64,000 nt of DNA from an uncultured Lachnospiraceae bacterium. GTDB lineage: Bacteria; Bacillota; Clostridia; Lachnospirales; Lachnospiraceae. Position numbers and translations under genes: made by a program. Location: the NCBI GenBank assembly GCA_902776305.1, contig CACYPS010000029.1:23777-87776 (forward strand). Direction: 5' to 3'. The notes under the pieces were generated by a model. It was not told where the DNA came from, searched no databases, and saw nothing but the letters and a program-made list of their open reading frames with translations. Positions 8,102 through 15,349 of the stretch are shown piece by piece. Position 1 is the first letter of the stretch. Every line of letters begins with the position of its first letter.

Positions 8102-8632
8102 CTAATATATAACCTCCAGCAAGTTCCACAAGCGCCCACTACTCTCAAGCATGTAGTTCTGCCCGCCGATCTCAATGCATGCATTTGACTGGAACACAAG
8201 CTCGCACTTCTGTCCGTCCACCAGATCAAATATCAGGCGGCAGCGAGTATCATTATTCAGTATGCCCATCTGCCCAACGACGATCAGGTCGGTGATTGCA
8301 TAGTAGACCTTCCGGATGTATTCTTCATCTTCGGACTCAAGCCATTTGCCCGAAACCGGTTCTTCCACCTCTGTGCCGTCTACATTTCTGACGACATCGT
8401 AGAGCTGGCATGTCATCCTCGTCGGAACGTCACCGTTATCCATGTCTCTGACCAACTGCTGCTGAGCGGATCGGTTATCAAATATGAAGAGAAAACATCC
8501 AACCTCGTCAAGCTGACCGCTCGAGATGGAATCCTCACCGCTGCGTCGTCCGCAGGACGAAAGGAGCAGACATAGTACCACACAGAAGATGAGAATTTGT
8601 GAGGGTCTGGTTTTATTTGCACCGAATTTCAT
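8102..8632 (-). CDS. small lipoprotein of unknown function
   Basis: 176 aa. It has a basic N-terminus, a hydrophobic stretch and the lipobox LLSSC with cysteine at residue 27, so it should be a signal-peptidase II lipoprotein anchored outside the membrane. The mature part (about 150 aa) has no recognised domain; it alternates acidic loops and beta-rich segments such as CRLIFDLVDGQKCELVF, suggesting a compact beta fold. The stop codon abuts the repeat array. It appears monocistronic. Function unknown. Confidence 0.7.
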   Translation of the reverse strand: MKFGANKTRPSQILIFCVVLCLLLSSCGRRSGEDSISSGQLDEVGCFLFIFDNRSAQQQLVRDMDNGDVPTRMTCQLYDVVRNVDGTEVEEPVSGKWLESEDEEYIRKVYYAITDLIVVGQMGILNNDTRCRLIFDLVDGQKCELVFQSNACIEIGGQNYMLESSGRLWNLLEVIY

Positions 8633-8862
8633 AAACAGCCTCCAATACTATAAGGCGGGGAATCCGTGTTCACTCGTCTTGAATGGGTAGTCATATTAAC
8701 ATACGCACTCTTTAGTATTCTATCCGTAAAATGTGAGAAAGGCAAATGTATTTGCCTTTTTTCACATAAAACCATAAAAAAAGAGTCGACCTTCCAATCG
8801 CTTCTCTTAAGGCTATCATTATAAAAAACAGTACAATATGCTACTCAATGTCATGATAGTAA

Positions 8863-8891
8863 TTGCATTTGTAATGTGTACATTATATAAT
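8863..8891 (+). promoter_or_regulatory. promoter with operator of the relB/dinJ-like gene
   Basis: TTGCAT (8863-8868), 17 bp, TATAAT (8886-8891). Most of the spacer is the inverted repeat TAATGT-GT-ACATTA (8872-8885). An operator placed between -35 and -10 fits the autorepression typical of antitoxin genes. Confidence 0.7.
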
Positions 8892-8912
8892 TCATTACAA
8901 AGGAGGTTTCAT

Positions 8913-9176
8913 ATGGCTACACTACAAATTCGAATAGACGATTCCTTAAAACAAAAATCAGATTCACTATTTTCCGGTCTGGGATTAGATACCCCTACAG
9001 CTGTGCGTATTTTTTTAACAGTAGCACAGGAATACCAGGGTTTCCCGTTCCCAATTCAACACAAGCCGCTATCTGCTGAAACAATTGAAGCTCTTGAAGA
9101 CGCGCGTTCACATCGCAACTTACACGGACCATATACTACGGCAGATGAAGCGGTTGCGGCAATGTTGGAGGACTGA
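8913..9176 (+). CDS. RelB/DinJ-family antitoxin, orphan
   Basis: 87 aa from the ATG at 8913, set by an AGGAGG 8 bp upstream. MATLQIRIDDSLKQKSDSLF, then GLGLDTPTAVRIFLTVAQEY is the ribbon-helix-helix domain of the DinJ/RelB family. The C-terminal half (ALEDARSHRNLHGPYTTADEAVAAM) is the usual toxin-wrapping part. Normally a YafQ/RelE toxin follows within a few bases, but the next 40 bp hold nothing and the convergent iclR gene ends at 9216. The partner toxin is therefore missing or located elsewhere. The gene has a strong promoter with an embedded palindrome, so it is probably expressed and autoregulated. Confidence 0.8.
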   Translation: MATLQIRIDDSLKQKSDSLFSGLGLDTPTAVRIFLTVAQEYQGFPFPIQHKPLSAETIEALEDARSHRNLHGPYTTADEAVAAMLED

Positions 9177-9215
9177 ATTAACAAATTCCTCACCAACTAC
9201 ATATTTTGTTCATCC

Positions 9216-9986
9216 TCACTCACCCTTCATCGCCTGCTCAATCTCCTTACGCATAGCCAAAATGTAAGCCGAAAGCACACGAATTCGATCGTTGTCCATT
9301 CTCTCCACCGGCGCCGAGATGCTAAGCGCATACAGCCCGCCGCCCACAGGCGGAAGGGAGGCTGCGATGCAGCGCACTCCGGTTTCATTTTCCTCATTGT
9401 CCAATGCGTACCCGCGCTTGCGGACGTCCTCGATGGCGAAGACAAATTCATCATAATCCGTTATCGTGTATGGCGTGATGCGGGTGATATTGCTCGCCTC
9501 CCAGATGTCTCTGACCTCTTCCTGTCCGAGTTCCGCGCATATAGCCTTGCCAACGCCCGAGCAGTACAGCGCAATCCGGCCGCCGATCTGCGAACCCATA
9601 TGGACAGTGTTTCCCTCGATTTCTATCTTATCTATATAAACCGCGTCCGTCCCGTCACGGCGAACGAGATGCACAGTCTCACCGCTCTCCTCCATAAGCT
9701 TCTGCAGATACGGATGAACGATATGAACCAGGTTCTCTCTGGCCACGACCTTATCGGCCACCGCTGCAATCCGGAGAGTCGGCGAATAACGCCCATCCTC
9801 CTGCCTGACATATCCGAGATACATCAGAGACTGCAGGACGCGATGTGCGGTCGTTTTGTTGAGGCCGACTTCCACGGCGATATCATGGAGCTGCATCTCG
9901 CCGCGTTCTGCCAGGAGTTCAAGGATCCCGAAGAGGCGGTCGGCGACCTGGATCGGGTTTTTCTCTATTTTTAATTCATAATCCAT
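9216..9986 (-). CDS. kdgR: IclR-family transcriptional regulator, probable KdgR
   Basis: 256 aa. The N-terminal winged HTH (about residues 10-75: LELLAERGEMQLHDIAVEVG, then LNKTTAHRVLQSLMYLGYV) is typical of IclR, and the C-terminal effector domain contains the IclR signature near GVRCIAASLPP. It is divergent from eda, whose promoter carries a TTTCA/TGAAA palindrome. IclR-type KdgR proteins sense KDG and repress pectin catabolism genes, so a KdgR role is inferred from the context. It could act as repressor of eda-kdgK and as autoregulator. The C-terminus is intact and the length normal. Confidence 0.8.
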   Translation of the reverse strand: MDYELKIEKNPIQVADRLFGILELLAERGEMQLHDIAVEVGLNKTTAHRVLQSLMYLGYVRQEDGRYSPTLRIAAVADKVVARENLVHIVHPYLQKLMEESGETVHLVRRDGTDAVYIDKIEIEGNTVHMGSQIGGRIALYCSGVGKAICAELGQEEVRDIWEASNITRITPYTITDYDEFVFAIEDVRKRGYALDNEENETGVRCIAASLPPVGGGLYALSISAPVERMDNDRIRVLSAYILAMRKEIEQAMKGE

Positions 9987-10051
9987 ATTGTATCCTCCGG
10001 GTAAGTATTCGATATTCCTGCTCTTGATTTCTATGACTTCGGCCTATGAAC

Positions 10052-10163
10052 TACCGAAGTAGCTGAGTTTTTGGCCTCTGCTTCGGTACTCCTGCTCCTG
10101 ATTTCTCTGACTTCGGCCTATGGACTACCGAAGTAACTGAGCTTTTGGCCTCTGCTTCGGTAT
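10052..10163. repeat. 74-bp inverted-repeat units (array 3)
   Basis: Two units with TACCGAAGTA at 10052 and 10126, each closed by TGCTTCGGTA about 20 nt later. Loop and linker sequences (GAGCTTTTGGC..., CTGATTTCTCTGAC) are clearly related to array 2. Located upstream of the iclR start, within its probable leader or promoter. Confidence 0.85.
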
Positions 10164-10281
10164 TCCTACTACAAAAATGCTGCTCATCAAGCACATAAAC
10201 CGAAATGCTGACGTTTGCACGTACACAATCATTTTTCTTTATATCATACTATCACAGAACCCCTTAATGTTCAAGCAGAAA

Positions 10282-10365
10282 TTTCACATTGTGAAACACA
10301 AAAATGCAAATTTTATCAAGTTCTTTGAATTATGGTGTTGACATTTCATAATGTGGCATTATAAT
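10282..10365 (+). promoter_or_regulatory. eda promoter with candidate IclR/KdgR operator
   Basis: TTTCACATTGTGAAA (10282-10296) is a 15-bp palindrome of the TTTCA-N5-TGAAA type. Downstream are TTGACA (10338-10343), a 16-bp spacer and TATAAT (10360-10365), a near-consensus promoter. The spacer contains a second half-like site TTTCATAATGTGG. The leader from here to the eda start is about 130 nt. Assignment of the operator to the divergent IclR protein is inference. Confidence 0.7.
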
Positions 10366-10505
10366 GTTAATTATACGAGGCATGTCAAAACAAGATAATT
10401 GATGTGCGGATCTGTAAAATGTATCAAGTCAGCAAGGCACAAGACATACGAAATTATCCATCTTCTGTCGGCTGATAAAATGGATTCATCACCAGGAGGA
10501 AAATC

Positions 10506-11144
10506 ATGAACGAAGTATTAAAGAAAATCGGCGAAATCGGAATTATCCCTGTAGTTGTACTTGACGATGCAAAAGATGCTGAGCCGCTCGCAAAGGCCCT
10601 GATCGAAGGCGGACTTCCGTGCGCAGAGGTCACATTCCGTACAGCAGCTGCTGAAGAAGTTATCCGCAAGATGGCTACTGCTTATCCGGATCTCTTCGTA
10701 GGTGCAGGCACAGTCCTCACAGTAGAGCAGGTCAACCGTGCTGTTAACGCAGGCGCAAAGTTCATCGTCAGCCCGGGTCTCAATCCGGAAGTTGTTAAAT
10801 ACTGCGTTCAGAGAGGAATTCCGGTATGCCCGGGTACCTGCACACCGAGCGAAGTAGAGCAGGCTCTCGCACTTGGTCTTGATGCAGTGAAGTTCTTCCC
10901 GGCAGAGCCGGCAGGCGGCCTCGGATTCATCAAAGCTATGGCAGCTCCGTACACAGGCGTTAAGTTCATGCCGACAGGCGGAATCAGCGCAAAGAACGTT
11001 CGTGAGTATCTTGCATATGACAGAATCCTTGCTTGCGGCGGCAGCTGGATGGTAAAGAACGACCTCGTTAAAGCTGGCGATTTCGAGAAGATCACAGAGC
11101 TTGTTCGTGAGGCAGCTGCAATCGTTAAGGAAGTTCGCGGTTGA
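10506..11144 (+). CDS. eda: KDPG/KHG aldolase
   Basis: 212 aa, AGGAGG upstream. Class I aldolase cleaving 2-keto-3-deoxy-6-phosphogluconate to pyruvate and glyceraldehyde-3-phosphate, the last step of uronate breakdown. The catalytic glutamate lies in AEVTFRT (E41), the Schiff-base lysine in DAVKFFPAE (K129), and the phosphate-binding loop in MPTGGIS. GAGTVLT and VSPGLNPEV are standard family blocks. It is the first gene of an eda-kdgK cluster under a strong promoter next to the IclR gene. Codon use is that of a highly expressed gene. The assignment is secure; whether it also works on KHG is unknown. Confidence 0.95.
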   Translation: MNEVLKKIGEIGIIPVVVLDDAKDAEPLAKALIEGGLPCAEVTFRTAAAEEVIRKMATAYPDLFVGAGTVLTVEQVNRAVNAGAKFIVSPGLNPEVVKYCVQRGIPVCPGTCTPSEVEQALALGLDAVKFFPAEPAGGLGFIKAMAAPYTGVKFMPTGGISAKNVREYLAYDRILACGGSWMVKNDLVKAGDFEKITELVREAAAIVKEVRG

Positions 11145-11230
11145 TAACAGCGACACAAATCGGCCCACTTATAATGCGACTGAATGGGGTCGAAGCTGAT
11201 AACAGCGACAAATATTTACTTACCTAAAGT

Positions 11231-11346
11231 CAGGGGCAACCCCTGAATATTATAGAAAATCCAACTGCTCAGGGTCCTGAACAGTAACACGCTGAAATGA
11301 TTATGCAGATTGCAATTCCGGGCATCGAAAGCTGCCCGGAATTGCA
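11231..11346. repeat. hairpins between eda and the first kdgK
   Basis: TCAGGGG-CAA-CCCCTGA (11231-11247), CTCAGG-GT-CCTGA just after, and TGCAATTCCGGGC...GCCCGGAATTGCA (11311-11323 with 11334-11346, 13-bp perfect stem). None has a following T-run, so they look like mRNA processing or stabilising hairpins inside an operon rather than terminators. No gene in 11145-11475. Confidence 0.6.
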
Positions 11347-11475
11347 GAGAAACGGCTCTTCAGCATAAAGCCTAAAAAGAATTGCAATGACGCGCAGAGC
11401 GTGAAATGTAAAATAAAACACAAAGAAGTAACCTCGGTAAAGTGAGGAAACTGTCGAAAACGAAAGGAGAACATT

Positions 11476-12573
11476 ATGAATCTTAATCTCAAGCCCAGAG
11501 AAGAGTGTACATTTGATGCCGTATCCCTCGGAGAAGTTATGCTTCGTCTCGATCCCGGCGAAGGACGTATCCGCACAGCAAGAAGCTTCCGCGCATGGGA
11601 AGGCGGCGGAGAGTACAACGTAATCCGCGGACTTCGCAGATGCTTCGGACTTAAGACTGCTGTTATTACTTCATTTGCAGCAAATGAAGTCGGCAAGCTC
11701 ATGGAGGATTTTATCCTGCAGGGCGGCGTTGACACATCTCTCATCTGCTGGAAGAAGACAGACGGTATCGGCCGTTTATGCCGCAATGGTATCAACTTCA
11801 CAGAAAGAGGCTTCGGTATCCGCGGTGCTAAGGGCTGCTCCGACAGATTCCACACAGCAATCTCTATGGCAACACCGGAAGATTTCGACTTTGAGTACAT
11901 TTTCGGCACACTCGGCGTACGTTGGCTGCACACAGGCGGTATCTACGCAGCTCTTTCCGAGCAGGCATGCGAGACAGTTATCGCAGCAATCAAGACAGCT
12001 AAGAAGTATGGCACAATCGTATCTTACGACCTGAACTATCGTCCGTCCATGTGGAGCGCAATCGGCGGCCAGGAGAAGGCTCAGGCAGTCAACAAGGAAA
12101 TCGCTAAGTATGTTGACGTTATGATCGGCAACGAAGAAGACTTCACAGCTTGCCTCGGCTTCGAGATCGAAGGCAACGACGCTAACCTCAAGGAGCTCAA
12201 TCTCGACGGTTACAAGAAGATGATCGGCGAGGCTGCAAAGGTTTATCCGAACTTCAAGGTTGTTGCTACAACTCTTCGTACAGTACGTACAGCTACAGTC
12301 AATGACTGGAGCGCAATCTGCTGGGCAGACGGCGAGATCTACAAAGCTAACGCTTATGACGGACTTGAGATTATGGACCGCGTAGGCGGCGGAGATTCAT
12401 TTGCATCAGGCCTTATCTATGGTCTCATCACAACTGAGGATGCTGAGCAGGCAGTTAACTACGGTGCTGCACACGGTGCTCTGGCTATGACAACACCCGG
12501 CGACACAACAATGGCATCTGTTGACGAAGTTGAAGGAATTATGCGCGGCGCAGGCGCAAGAGTTGCTCGCTAA
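11476..12573 (+). CDS. kdgK: PfkB-family sugar kinase, probable 2-keto-3-deoxygluconate kinase
   Basis: 365 aa with GGAGAA ribosome binding site. Ribokinase/PfkB fold: N-terminal SLGEVMLRLDPGEG, a glycine-rich GGGEYNV site, central YDLNYRPSMW, and the C-terminal ATP/catalytic motif DRVGGGDSFASGL with the conserved catalytic aspartate. Position behind eda and next to another KDG-kinase-like gene points to phosphorylation of KDG to KDPG with ATP. Compared with the second copy it lacks the typical YYYEIGRYPRKPSVVYDR substrate block (here it has a NFTERGFGIRGAKG segment), so it may use a related keto-deoxy sugar or uronate derivative. Confidence 0.8.
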   Translation: MNLNLKPREECTFDAVSLGEVMLRLDPGEGRIRTARSFRAWEGGGEYNVIRGLRRCFGLKTAVITSFAANEVGKLMEDFILQGGVDTSLICWKKTDGIGRLCRNGINFTERGFGIRGAKGCSDRFHTAISMATPEDFDFEYIFGTLGVRWLHTGGIYAALSEQACETVIAAIKTAKKYGTIVSYDLNYRPSMWSAIGGQEKAQAVNKEIAKYVDVMIGNEEDFTACLGFEIEGNDANLKELNLDGYKKMIGEAAKVYPNFKVVATTLRTVRTATVNDWSAICWADGEIYKANAYDGLEIMDRVGGGDSFASGLIYGLITTEDAEQAVNYGAAHGALAMTTPGDTTMASVDEVEGIMRGAGARVAR

Positions 12574-12700
12574 TTACAGGAACGGTTTACTGAGCAGGGT
12601 ATGCACGGCGCAAGCGCAGGAATTGCTCTTACTGTCGGAACGCTGTATTGAGCAGAAGCATGAATGCTCGTTAATATAGGAACTGTATAATGAGCAGTGT
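12545..12700 (+). repeat. degenerate tandem duplications of the first kdgK 3' end
   Basis: The stretch GCGGCGCAGGCGCAAGAGTT at the gene's last codons through GGAACGGTTTACTGAGCAG is repeated in weakened form downstream (CACGGCGCAAGCGCAGGAATT...GGAACGCTGTATTGAGCAG, then ATGCTCGTTAATATAGGAACTGTATAATGAGCAG). Three decaying copies start in the coding sequence and fill the intergenic space. Confidence 0.65.
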
Positions 12701-12778
12701 AAGCGTGTAGTTGCGTAAACAGCTCCTACATACTTACACTGCTCTTAATTTGACATAATATATGAGGTAAAGACTATT

Positions 12779-13801
12779 ATGGGTAAGGAATTTGATCTGC
12801 TTTCCTACGGTGAGGTCCTGCTGAGACTCTCTCCGGAAGGACATGAGAGACTGGATGACAGTGAAACTTTTACAAAACGTGTCGGTGGAGCAGAACTGAA
12901 TGTGGCGACAGGCGTAGCTATGCTCGGCCTTCGTACCGGTATCATTTCAAAGCTTCCGAGTAATCCGCTGGGTACATTTGCCAAGAATCGCATCCGTTTC
13001 AGCGGCGTCAGTGATGACTATATTGTTTATGATGACAGCAAGGAAGCAAGGCTTGGACTTTATTATTATGAAATCGGACGTTACCCGAGAAAGCCGAGTG
13101 TTGTGTATGACAGGGCAAACACTTCTTTCAGTCACAGCAACATTTCCGATTATCCCGAAAGCATGTATGCTTCCACAAAGCTTTTCCATGTGAGCGGTGT
13201 CACACTTGCGCTGTGCGAGGAAACGAGAAACACGGCGATCGAGATGATACACAAGTTCAAGGAAGCCGGAGCGCTTATCTCATTTGATGTCAATTTCAGA
13301 GGCAATCTCTGGACAGGTGACGAGGCTAGAGAGTGTATTGAGAAGTTCCTTCCGTATGTTGACATTTTCTTCTGTTCAGAGGATACGGCAAGACTGACAT
13401 TCGGTAAGACCGGTACTGCAGAAGAGATCATGAAGAGCTTCACCGAAGAATACCCGATTTCTATCGTGGCTTCCACGCAACGTATCGTTCACAGCCCGAA
13501 GCATCATACATTCGGGTCCGTGATCTACAGCCGCAAGACAGATACTTTCTATAAGGAAGATCCGTACGTACGCATTCAGGTCGTTGACAGAATCGGAAGC
13601 GGCGACGCGTACTGCTCAGGCGTGCTTTACGCGCTGCTTTCCGAGCCGGACAACTTCCAGCGTGCGGTCGAGTTCGGCAATGCGCAGGCGGCCGTCAAGA
13701 ACACGATACCGGGCGATATGCCGGGATCTGATTTGGAGGAGATCCAGTCTGTAATTGAAGATCATCACAATACGGGTTATCAGAGCGAGATGAAGCGGTG
13801 A
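12779..13801 (+). CDS. kdgK: 2-keto-3-deoxygluconate kinase
   Basis: 340 aa, GAGGT upstream. PfkB family with the KDG-kinase substrate region LGLYYYEIGRYPRKPSVVYDR (about residues 94-114), ISFDVNFRGNLW in the middle and the catalytic DRIGSGDAYCSG motif near the C-terminus. It phosphorylates KDG to KDPG for Eda. It is more canonical than the adjacent paralogue at 11476, from which it has diverged strongly, so the pair is an old duplication or two separate acquisitions. It is the last gene of the eda cluster; a strong terminator follows 13 bp after the stop. Alternative: another keto-deoxy sugar kinase. Confidence 0.85.
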   Translation: MGKEFDLLSYGEVLLRLSPEGHERLDDSETFTKRVGGAELNVATGVAMLGLRTGIISKLPSNPLGTFAKNRIRFSGVSDDYIVYDDSKEARLGLYYYEIGRYPRKPSVVYDRANTSFSHSNISDYPESMYASTKLFHVSGVTLALCEETRNTAIEMIHKFKEAGALISFDVNFRGNLWTGDEARECIEKFLPYVDIFFCSEDTARLTFGKTGTAEEIMKSFTEEYPISIVASTQRIVHSPKHHTFGSVIYSRKTDTFYKEDPYVRIQVVDRIGSGDAYCSGVLYALLSEPDNFQRAVEFGNAQAAVKNTIPGDMPGSDLEEIQSVIEDHHNTGYQSEMKR

Positions 13802-13813
13802 TGTGATATTAGG

Positions 13814-13839
13814 CAGGGGGCGAGGCCCCCTGTTTTTTT
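13814..13839 (+). terminator. rho-independent terminator after kdgK
   Basis: CAGGGGGC-GAG-GCCCCCTG followed by seven T. It ends the eda-kdgK-kdgK transcript. Confidence 0.95.
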
Positions 13840-13887
13840 GTGGGGATTCGTAATCTTAGACTCGCGGAATTGAATTGTTTTGCTGCT

Positions 13888-13999
13888 TTACGGAAGTGGA
13901 GGCTCAAATCTCTTTTACTTCCGTAATTTGAAGTTTTCGGCATTGAATTGTTTTCTCTTTTACGGAAGTGGGAGCAAAAAACTCTTCTGCTTCCGTAAT
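13888..13999. repeat. inverted-repeat units (array 4)
   Basis: Two units, TTACGGAAGTGG...TTACTTCCGTAA and TTACGGAAGTGG...TGCTTCCGTAA, with a TTTTCGGCATTGAATTGTTT linker. CGGAAG/CTTCCG arm variant. Lies between the kdgK terminator and the sdpR operators. Confidence 0.85.
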
Positions 14000-14020
14000 C
14001 AAAGCCAAATAGCTAAAGAA

Positions 14021-14093
14021 TTTAGAAATTTTTCTAAATAGGTATTGACTCCCGGGGCAGAACGGAATAATATCTATTTAGAAATATTTCTAA
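14021..14093 (+). promoter_or_regulatory. sdpR promoter flanked by two operators
   Basis: Operator 1 is TTTAGAAA-TT-TTTCTAAA (14021-14038). Operator 2 is the perfect palindrome TTAGAAATATTTCTAA (14078-14093). Between them are TTGACT (14045-14050), a 17-bp spacer and TAATAT (14068-14073). Both sites carry the same TTAGAAA half-sites, fitting autorepression by the ArsR/SdpR product. Confidence 0.8.
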
Positions 14094-14225
14094 TTAGCTT
14101 CATGAAAGACTATCTATTAAGGATTACTGATTTTAAAAAGATCAAAGGCATAAAGAATTAATACTTTTAGAAGAACACTGATCAAAAGAATGATGACTTA
14201 AAACCAACAAGAAGGAGGGATGCAT

Positions 14226-14510
14226 ATGGCCTTCGCAGACACCTTCAAAGCACTGTCAGACCCCGCAAGACGGCAGATCCTCGAGCTGTTGAAAAAAGGA
14301 CCTCTCTCAGCCGGGGACATCGCTTCTCACTTCGATATGACCGGTGCTACAATTTCATATCACCTGAAGATACTAAAGAAAGCTGATCTGATATTTGAAA
14401 GCAAAGAGAAGAACTTCATCTATTATCAGCTGAATGCAACTGTTCTGGAAGAGATTATGCTGTGGCTGTCAAGCCTGCAAGGAGGCGATACACATGTTGA
14501 AAGCAAATAA
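14226..14510 (+). CDS. sdpR: SdpR/ArsR-family repressor
   Basis: 94 aa from the ATG at 14226; an ATG 6 bp earlier overlaps the GGAGGG ribosome binding site and is less likely. It is a single winged HTH of the ArsR family: FKALSDPARRQILELLKKGP, then LSAGDIASHFDMTGATISYH. No metal-binding CxC is present, so it is not a metal sensor. In the Bacillus sdpRI operon, SdpR is an autorepressor whose release is triggered through the membrane protein SdpI. The same arrangement is seen here: the sdpI-like gene overlaps its 3' end by 17 bp, and the promoter carries two palindromes. Confidence 0.85.
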   Translation: MAFADTFKALSDPARRQILELLKKGPLSAGDIASHFDMTGATISYHLKILKKADLIFESKEKNFIYYQLNATVLEEIMLWLSSLQGGDTHVESK

Positions 14511-15141
14511 AAAGACTCTGATCTTGACAAGCGCCATCACACTGCTTCCTATGATGATTGGTCTATTTCTATGGAAGCAGCTCCCGGATACAATGGCAAC
14601 ACATTTCGGTTTTTCAAATGAAGCCGACGGTTTCAGCAGTAAACCCTTCACTGTCATTGGTATTCCCCTTTTTCTCCTTGTCATGGAATGGATATGCGCG
14701 ATTGTCACATCGAACGATCCAAGGAAGCAGAACATCAGCCCCAAGATATTTACCCTTGTACTGTGGATCGTTCCTGTTGTCTCTGTATTCGTAGCCGCTA
14801 TAATTTATCCCTACAATCTGGGATATAAGTTTGACATGACTTTTATTGCGGAACTGTTTATGGGACTGCTCTTTATCATCGTCGGCAATTATCTTCCAAA
14901 ATCCCGTCAGAATTACACTGTCGGCATCAGGGTTCCCTGGACATTGGCGGATGAAGAAAACTGGAATAGGACACATCGCATGGCAGGTTTCCTCTGGGTA
15001 CTGTGTGGAATCCTCTTGCTTGTGTGCGCATTATGCAGAATCTGGAATCCGATCCTGATATTTGGATTGCTTCTCGTAACAACGATTATTCCGATCGTCT
15101 ATTCATATTTGCTGTATAAAAAAAGTGGGCCGTTGAATTAG
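14494..15141 (+). CDS. sdpI: SdpI-family membrane immunity/signalling protein
   Basis: 215 aa from the ATG at 14494 (GGAGG 9 bp upstream). Six or so hydrophobic segments start at residue 8. Family landmarks are LPDTMATHFGFSNEADGFSSK in the N-terminal loop (PDxIxxHF-type) and the block ENWNRTHRMAGFLWV near residue 160. SdpI of Bacillus protects against the SdpC toxin and sequesters SdpR. No toxin or production genes lie nearby, so this is an orphan immunity/signalling pair, or it senses a foreign peptide. Translationally coupled to sdpR. Confidence 0.8.
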   Translation: MLKANKKTLILTSAITLLPMMIGLFLWKQLPDTMATHFGFSNEADGFSSKPFTVIGIPLFLLVMEWICAIVTSNDPRKQNISPKIFTLVLWIVPVVSVFVAAIIYPYNLGYKFDMTFIAELFMGLLFIIVGNYLPKSRQNYTVGIRVPWTLADEENWNRTHRMAGFLWVLCGILLLVCALCRIWNPILIFGLLLVTTIIPIVYSYLLYKKSGPLN

Positions 15142-15177
15142 GCTATAGGATTTTTCAAGTCTCGCTCGCGAGATTTG

Positions 15178-15227
15178 GCGCGGGATTCGGGCAACGTCAG
15201 CTGACATTTTCGAACCGAATCCTGCGC
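15178..15227. terminator. 13-bp-stem hairpin after sdpI
   Basis: GCGCGGGATTCGG (15178-15190) pairs with CCGAATCCTGCGC (15215-15227) with one G-T position. The loop contains the palindrome GTCAGCTGAC. There is no clear T-run; it may act for the convergent sdpI and lacI genes. Confidence 0.45.
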
Positions 15228-15255
15228 ATCCTTCCTAATTGCAACAGTCCATTTT

Positions 15256-15334
15256 CTGTATTTTATAACTTTGTAGACGCTCTCCTGACCAGTATCCCCT
15301 TCGTATATGTCTTTGCATCTGGAACTGAACCATG
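15256..15334 (-). pseudogene. duplicated 3' end of the lacI gene
   Basis: 79 bp that repeat 15343-15421 with four substitutions. Read on the minus strand it encodes HGSVPDAKTYTKGILVRRAS-TKL-stop, identical in protein to the true C-terminus of the adjacent LacI gene. All coding differences are synonymous (GGC/GGT, CCG/CCA, TTG/TTA). It lies just downstream of the gene, so it is an extra tail, perhaps left by recombination with a diverged allele. Confidence 0.75.
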
Positions 15335-15349
15335 TCGGTTTACTGCATT

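Noticed and set aside
9177-9215. YafQ/RelE toxin gene after the antitoxin
   Set aside because: Only about 40 bp separate the antitoxin stop from the end of iclR, with no toxin sequence.
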